In this document: positions 46,901 to 55,900 of the stretch, piece by piece
Numbering within the stretch: the stretch's first letter is position 1
Layout: every line of letters starts with the position of its first letter
Assembly (NCBI RefSeq): GCF_040954835.1
Contig: NC_090704.1
Span: forward strand, 11,987,501-12,051,500
Direction: 5' to 3'
Source of the DNA: Lepisosteus oculatus
Lineage: Eukaryota > Chordata > Actinopteri > Semionotiformes > Lepisosteidae
DNA: 64,000 nt
Translations under genes and position numbers: made by a program
The notes under the pieces: model-generated
Told to the model about the DNA's origin: nothing
The model's database searches: none
What the model saw: the letters and a program-made list of their open reading frames with translations, nothing else

Positions 46901-49900
46901 TATGGCTGAATCTTTGCATAAAATCTACTACCTGTTCTAGGAAGCTCACAGATAGACATATTTGTATTCTGAAATCATGAGAATAAAATTATTACAAACA
47001 AAGGCCACTTACCTAATTTTTGGCTTGTTAAAATAAATTTCTGAACCCAAATTAAAGTGACAAGTAGTACTTCCTTCAGATTGCTACTTCAAAGGGTCAT
47101 GACTGCAATCTTTAAAGTAAAAAACTGTGCAAAGGTCTGAACATTTTTGTAAGGTGCTATATGTAACATTGAAAATTTTACCTTGGCATTGTGGTTGTGG
47201 ACTCCAGCCTCTTTTAGTGCACTTTGCAATTGGTCTTTCAAGAGGCTTATAGCCTTTGTCACAATTATATCTAAGATCATCATTATTTCTGTAAGTTGGT
47301 TGATCATTTAGTATGGTGCCATGTGTTAATGTGGGAGCATCGCACGTTATTTCTTCAAAATAAAAAAAAACAACACATCATTTACAACTTTACAGGACAC
47401 ATTTTCAGTGTGAAACATATTATACAGCTGAGGTTTTAGAATTTGCATTGTGAATTCACATCAGAATTACAGTATTAATAAAATGTTATTTCTCATTATT
47501 TAGGGTTATTGATTGTTATATGCTCAAAAGTGTCACTTGGAAGTAGAGAGTGAGGCTTAATGTAAATTCATTTGCTTTTTTGGCATAAAATGCCTGGATG
47601 AATGAACGACAACCTTTCCATGTGGACAGGAGTGTCACAACACCCTCCCTTCTCTTGAGAAATGAGCTAGGGACCTTCTGCAAGGGTGAAGACGGGGTGA
47701 AGGAAGGGATGCAAAGGAACATGCAAGTGGGTAATATAGAAACTGATTTTATTTTGTAGGTGGATGGGCAGAAAGCAACGTTAGGGTCTGACCTTCTCCC
47801 AAGCTTTCATTTAAAACTTACTTGATAATCAAGTTGAAAGTTTTCTTGAATTGGCAGGGGCCATTCTGAGGTTGATATTACAGCATACTGAATGACCTAT
47901 AATTTGATCTTCCAAGACTGGGTAAGTAAAATTTAAAAAACATTCAGAATATGCCTATGGAATGATGGCTTTAGATGAACATAGAATATTCAATTTTATG
48001 CTACTCTTATTTACTGGAATGAAGATCAGATCAGATGTAAAGCAATGTAACATAGTTTTGCTTCACCTAGTGTCGTTTTTTTTATTTAATAGGTTCCAAT
48101 GAGTTGTGTCATTGCATCATTACAATTCTAGGAAGGACACAACCATTTTTTCTCCCATTTTTTTCTCCAGGTTTAAAATACTCATTGGACGTGTCCCAAT
48201 ATGCACACTTGCGGTCTTGCGCCCTTCGTATGCGCGTTCTTGCTCAAATCTGCAAGGGCATAGCGTGTCTATTTCTAAATTTGTGTTTCACGAGGGTGCT
48301 CATGAGTGCCCCCAGTGCACCCTCAATGGGCCATCTGAGCAGACTGTGCTGAAGGGAATTGTCCTCAATTCTTTGTGGAACAGTGATGCTTCATGTTCTA
48401 ACCTATCAAAGTGGAGAGGAGTTGTCATTGAGAACTAAATATTTATGTGTCATTCAAGTTTAACTTATTTATAGTTTTAAAAGTCTTAATATTTCATGTA
48501 AAAATAATATTGAAACAATATTAATAAATAGTATATAATAATTATTATATAAATATGAATATTCATTTACCTGTGGTATATTTGTATATGCAATATTTAA
48601 TAGTACAAAGCTTTGAGGTATTGCCAAGTTTTCCTTATTTAGTGAATGAACAAGTTATATTCCTCATACAATATGAAATGTATTTAGTAACACAAAGATT
48701 TGAATAAACAGCGACATTGTCAAGGCTTACCTAGTTTAATTCACCTGTTTTAAGTCAAGCCTGCACAATATGAACGAACATGATGTATTGCTACTTTTGT
48801 GCAGGGATAAACGAGATGACATTCAATTTGATCGAACTTCAAGCTGAAAATTAAAACTGTCCGCCACTGGAAAAGGAGCATCAACATGAAGTATTTTGAA
48901 GGTGAGCCATGTAACCAACGAGTGATGTCACACGAGGGTGTCCTATTACCCTTCTAATAAAATTGCACCCTCTAATACCTGCGCACTTTAAGTCGACACT
49001 TGAGCTTCGTCACAGAAGTGCAGACTTGGAGGAAGAGCTTAGGGCGCAGTGGGAGAATTAGGACATGGCCATGGTCAGATGTCCAAGCTGTTGATTGATT
49101 GAATGAATCTCAGTGTAACATTTACAGGCAGGTCTTTTTTGTCACCAGCTCCAGTAATAACTCTAAATAATCATCTTCAAACTTTCCTCTGGAAAGACCT
49201 AATCTAGCACTTTTCATAGATCACCTTAACCACCTATTTTTGAAGATGGTGATTATTTTATGTCTTGATTTATTAAGCCAGTTATGTTTGTAATTAAGGA
49301 ACTTTGGTCCTTTTAAAGTGATAATATTTTTCTAAATAACTTCTGGTCATACTTGAATCATTTGTAACTATTTATAAGGAGAGTTTATAAACTCTCCTAC
49401 TTTAATACACATATCACCTTCCGGAGTTCTCTCTGCATACTACTTTTGCACCCCATATCCACCCTTGGAGCGGCTCCACAGCTCATTCCAATTATGCAAA
49501 CAAAAGGCACTTCTTATATAAATCATATACATAATATACATATATTCAATGCTATATTTGACAGACCACAATATATTTAATCTCCTTGGTGACGGTAAAA
49601 ACTGAGAGGATACCATCTCCCTTCAAACAATTAAAGTGAAAAAGTGCTAATAATAGGTGCTACTGTAGGTGCTAATAATATTGTTTCTTTTAATTCAAAA
49701 AGTAATCCAACACAAATTAATAAACAGAGTGCATTTTACCAGACAAGGTTATGTACTGGATCTCTCAACATTAGAGACATGCACACATTTACAGGTATTT
49801 TTCCAGAAGATTATTTCTATTCTTTCCATAACCGCACTTTTGTTCATCAGTTACAATACAGGAAAATAATCAGAGAGAAATTAAATCTCATCTTGGATTT

Positions 49901-52900
49901 TGGCATTCAACTCTCTGTTTTATTGGGGATCTTTCAGTTTTGGATAAAATCATCACTTAGCTAATGCTTATATCCAAAATGAGCATGTGCAGCCATTTAT
50001 ATATAGAGTTACATTTTACCATGGAGCTGTGCTGTGCTCAACCTGGGATAAGATCACACAGCATTCCGGGTAGAGGTCGACATATCTGAATACTCCTTTA
50101 CACAGTTTCTCTATGACTTACTTTACTCGCACTGTTGTTTTCAGACTCTTTTCAGATATAAAACATCACACTCCTATCATTTACGATGGCTAAAATGATA
50201 ATCTGGCACAAGTGGACAGAAATAATCACTGACTAAATAGCTTAAAGTAATGAGAAACCGTCACCCTAGAAAAACTTCACTGTTGTGAAGTCTCCATCTT
50301 AACTTTCAGACCGTTTCTTTGCCTGCATTACCAACATTACGATTATTATTGATTAAGAAATCCTGTATTTTGTTGATTACCTAGGAGCCATTTATTTGTG
50401 TCATACTGAGATACTTTCATTCCAGAGTAATATAAGGAGAACTATGGACTGATTTATTTCATCCAGCCTTGTTTATACATCTGCATAATACACATACAGT
50501 ATCTGTATAAATATTTTCATATACTTGTCTTACCTATGCATTTTGGGAATTTGGAACTCCACTGTCCATTGGCTGTACAAAATATTTCTTCAGATCCATC
50601 AAGTTTAGAGTTTGGAAGATTGCACTGAAATTGAATCACACCTCCATACGTCACTGGATCGCTTCCAACATTTGACGTTACACCTTCTGTGAGTTCTTCA
50701 GGTACGCATGTCACAACTTAAAAAATATTTAAGAAAGAATACATTATTTCCTCTAAGCTGTACTATTCTATGTCTTATTTTTTTAAGACCACTAAGTTTT
50801 GTTAAAGATTTTTGTCATAGTTGTATAAAAATAAACAGTGAATACCATTTTACATTAATTTCATCATGTTTGGCATAGTATCATGTTTAAAAATAAATAT
50901 TAAAACACTAATGGGAGCAATTTTTTTTAAATAAGCTAATAGTTCAGATACTCTTTTCCCTAAATGCTCTCCTTTGTATTTTAGGTTACAGCAGTTTGAA
51001 AGGGAAATTTAGTTGATTTTTCAATTTTTCCACTTTATTTTTAATGATTAACTATAAGTACTGTTGTCAGGGACAGGTACTTTTTCTGTGATCCTGTGCG
51101 TAGCCATGAATCCTGCGGGATGCAGGGGCAAACAATCCAAAATTGTAATCCAGAAGCAAGGTCGACAGGAGAAGCTAGAGATCAGTTAAGCAGAAAGAGC
51201 CAAGACAAACCGAGAAGACAATCCAAAAGGTGAAATCCAAGAGATGAGATCGAAAGGGAAAAGTTAAGTCCAAAAACCAGGAAATCCAACAATACAAAAA
51301 TGCGTACTAGAGAACTCTAAAGGAGGCTTCTCAATAGCGAGCATGGTTTGGTGCGTGAGGGAACTTTAAATAATGAGGGGAGAGGGACATGGCTGGATAA
51401 TTGATTCGGGAGTGAGAATCTGTGGAATCTGGTACCTGTGAGAATGTGAGGAATGAGATCGTGAAACAGTGGGTTTGGGAATATAACGGCGTTTGCGAGG
51501 GCGAATGCAAAGCATGACAACTGTGGTCTTAAGCTTATGCATGCTATATATTCTTACCTTCACAATGAGGAAGATCGTTATCCCAACCATTCTCTCGACA
51601 ATTGCGGGTACTGATCCTACTTGCCATTTGGTATCTACAGTGTAAATGAAAACCACACAATTGTCAATTTCACTCTTCCTTTGTAGGTTTACATTTCAAA
51701 ATAGATTTGGAACTTGAAACAAATACAGAGTTTTTTTATTGAAACAAATACAGGTTTTTTAATGACTGCACTTACATTTACCACTACCATTTCCTCCAAT
51801 AATCATATTGATCACCACTTTTGGATAACAGGCACGTACCAAATAAAGACTATTCAAACTACACTAAAACAATGTAAAACACAAGGTAGTCTCTAGTAAA
51901 ATAGTTTCCTGTTCTTTTTCTAGAAGAATGGCATGCGATTAGGGTATAAATATTTCAAAACCTTGTGAACAAACATTCCACATATTTTATCTATGATTTT
52001 GTGTATGCAAAGTAGCAACAGCAGGCTTTGTAGATGGTGGTGCTTTCCAGATCCGTGAAATGGACATTGCTCACAAATATTTGCAATTCCAGAAATTCAC
52101 AGCAGTGGTTTGCTCTTAAAACAACATATCCCTGAAAAATGTTTCTTGGAGTTTGAAAGGAACATACAAAATTAAAGTCTAAAGAATAAGAAACATTTTT
52201 GTCTACAAGGACAATGTTTCTGTAGAAGATTGAGAGAAAGTAAAAAGAAGAATGTTTCTGTAAAATGATCCATACATTTTTTTAATCAAGAAAGCCTTGT
52301 GTACAACAGAAACAATTGTTTTCCTGCCTCCAGGTTTTTGGTTTGCCTCCAATATTCTTGATGACACAGTGGAATCAGATGAGTAGAGCTTGTATTTGCA
52401 TGTATACAGTATATGTGTTGTGTACAGTATGTGTATCAAATGTGACTTCATTGTCTAAGAGAGCTTTATAAAATCCAGAATATAATGAAACTAAGGCTAA
52501 CAAAATAGCTTTTTCCGTACCTGGAAGAAGGTACATATGTATACATTTACATACTGTATATAAAGTAATGTTGTCTGTGAGACAAAACTAATTTGCCAAA
52601 CAGCAAATACAGTAGATGACTCCCACATATAGAAGGACCATGCACTATAGTTAACTGAGATAAAATTTGAAAACTTGGTATTTTCGGCAAAGAAACTGTA
52701 TATACAGACAACTGTATACTGTATGGTATAAGGTATTTAATCCAGATCCTGAAAAAAATCCCACCACAATCTTTTAAAATTCGGTGGTTTGAAATCTTTG
52801 TGTATGTTCCTCGCACAGTTAGTAACATCTGAAATATCATATCTCAAAAGTAAATAGGAATTTAAATGTTAAGAGCAAAAGTTTTCTCAAAACCCATCCA

Positions 52901-55900
52901 CTGAAAAACTGAAAAATCCCTGTTGCTGGTATCAAAGCTGTCTGGTTTAATTGAAAAAAACTGAGATAAAATGTTGGAAATCCTGCACTCAGACAGAAAA
53001 TTCTGATGCCAGTTCTCACATGTGCATTCCAAGCTCAGAAATATGGATTGTGCAATGTCTTGAAAGTGCTTTAAAGTGTTGGAAATAGCGGAAAGTTTAG
53101 GCATTAGTTTCCTGAGAAAAAATGAAAGAAATGAAGAAATGCCTTCCACGTTTCCTAAAAGGCCCAAAACAGTTTGATCTGCACCTTACAGACGGAGATT
53201 GAGTTCATTCACATGTGTGGTAATGTCGATTGGAGACATTAGTTTTGAAATCCATTTTTCATTTTGCAGTTGGGGGTAATTCTGACCTTTTTCTGACAAA
53301 AAGATCTTAATTGCATCAAGACATTCCACAAAGCATGCCAAAACCTGCCCGTATGTTTACCATGTTTGACTTACACTCACATGTGAATGTTCTGTGAAAT
53401 ACATTTCTGTGAAAACTACAGGCTAAACCCCCTTAAAAATGCAGTAAGTAAACCAAATTAATCATTTTTTCTACACCAAAAAACTTTGATTTAGTAGCAT
53501 GTTGTAGAGAATTACAGATCAGTCAAACATAGTTTTTATTATTTTTAAAACTTAATTCCTTTGTGGTTTATTAGACATTTACTGCACTGCTGCTTTCATT
53601 GCATGTGCTGTTAAAAATCCTTTTCCAATAATGACATGTGGGCTGCAGGTGACAGCATGACCAAGCCTCCATACTAATCTTACCTTTCCAACTTAAAGAA
53701 CTGCTCCATTACTTCAGTTCCTCTGCTTAAGCCCTTTATCTGCATACTCATTCCATTCAAAATCCTAGTTCTCACATATTGCCGTCTCTCTGCCTGCCTC
53801 TTTTCTTTCCATGCTTTCCAGTCCACACCCTCTCTGCCCCTCATCTTTTAGTATGACCACTTTTTTGTGCCCACACTCCATTCTCCCTATAAGGTACAAT
53901 ACTGGGACCTCTGTCTTCAGCGTCTTCACAGTGGGGTTCATTTTAAATTCTCTTAATTGCACTTTCCCTGGGATATAATTCAGTTTGATCTTCTTTATTT
54001 CACACCAAGCAACAATTAAAGATGCTTTATGTGTCTGATTTAAAATAGTTTGAAAACACTATTAACCAAGCTAATACTTAATGCATAAAACAACTTCAAA
54101 ATAGTAACAGGAAGGGAAAAAGAACAGGTAAAGATCTGTTCCATGCTGAAAAGAATTTGCACCTGTCACGAGACACATTTTGGCCATGGAGCCTTATTGT
54201 CTCTTTTCCTTTCATTTTCTTTTCCTTGCAGCATGGAATATACTTTTACTTGTTCCTTTGCAGCCTATGCATACTGACGTAGCTACCTCCTAAAACTATA
54301 GCAAGGCATTATGTTATGTACATACCCTTCATTACAGATATATTGAACTGTGGATCCAAATACAAAATCTGTTCCTTTTATGAGCCTGAATGCCGCATTT
54401 AACGTATCGCCAGGATGACCACATGGTTTTGCTAAAGATAAGAAAAAAACAATTGCAATCAATTAATGCTCATCCATCTATTTTCTAACCCTTTTACTCA
54501 ACGCAGGGCTGCATTTGAGCTCGAGCCTATTACAGCAAGAAACAAGACAGATTACACCCTGCATGGGATGCCGGTACATTGCAGCACAGACACACAGACA
54601 CAAATACAAACACGCACACACTAACACCAGGGCTAGTTTCCCCAGAAGCCAATTAACCTACTGTTCCAGTATATCTTTGAACTGTGGAAGGACACTGGGA
54701 CACCCGGAAGAAAACTCACATGAACACAGGGGAAACTCCACACAGATAGCACCTCAGGTCCTGAATTAAATGTAAGGCCCCAGTGCCGCAAGGCAGCAAT
54801 GCTAACCACTGTGGCACCATGCCAACTGAACTAAGATGCATATCGATTAATATTAAAGGAATATTCAAGACAATTAGTAAACATTGTTTTTTCTTACGTT
54901 GACATGTTCTAAATCCCACACGTTCCCAAACATCATTTACACATTTATATTGAACTGATCCTCTGGAAATAAATCCTGCATGGCACTGATACTTTACAAC
55001 ATCACCATTATCATATACAGCTTTTTTGTTCTCTTCAGGTATGAAAGCATTTTCCATGTCAGGAGGATTGTCACAACCTGTAAAAAAATCAGGGAAACAA
55101 ATTCAAATACAACTCTTGTCTCTGTCCAATACATATATTAGAATAATGTCACCCCCTAATTTCAGATATAACCACAGACACCAGGAACTTGTCACTTTTC
55201 CAGAGTTAGCTATAGCTTTTCGAAATGTAATGCTGGACCATAAGACATACAGAAATTTGAGTAGGGCGAGTTCCACCTAACCTTAGAGCCGGAACTGCTG
55301 AAAGTGTTCATCACAGATTTCTATTTCAGACTCATAACTCAATAATTGCTTAAAGAAAGATTAATTATTTCTCTCTTCTATGTATAACCATATTTATTTA
55401 TTGGATCAATGGTGTAGATTGAGCCGTGGATAGTATTTCCTTACACTTTTCTGGACACTCCACTCAAACCACTGTACAGGTAATGAGGATTCCCCTTCAC
55501 CACCACCACTGTGCAGCCCCACCTGGATGATGCAACAGCCATAGTGCGCACAGTGCGCTCACCACACATCGGCTATCAGTGGGGAGCAGAACAGAGTGAT
55601 GAAGCCAATTCATTATTAGGAGAATTATTAGGAGGCATGATTGATAAATGCCAATGGAAAATTTGGCCATGACACCAGGGAAACACCCCTACTCTTTTCC
55701 AGAAACACCCTGGGATTTTTAATGACCACAGAGAATCAGGACCTCGGTTTTACATCTCATCTGAAGGAAGTTGCCTTTTATCACTATACTGGGATAATAG
55801 GTCCCACACAGACCGCACCCACTACTGGCCCCTCTAATACCTCTTTCAGCAGTAACCTTAGATTTTCCCAGGAGGTCTCTCATCCAGGTACTGACCAGCC

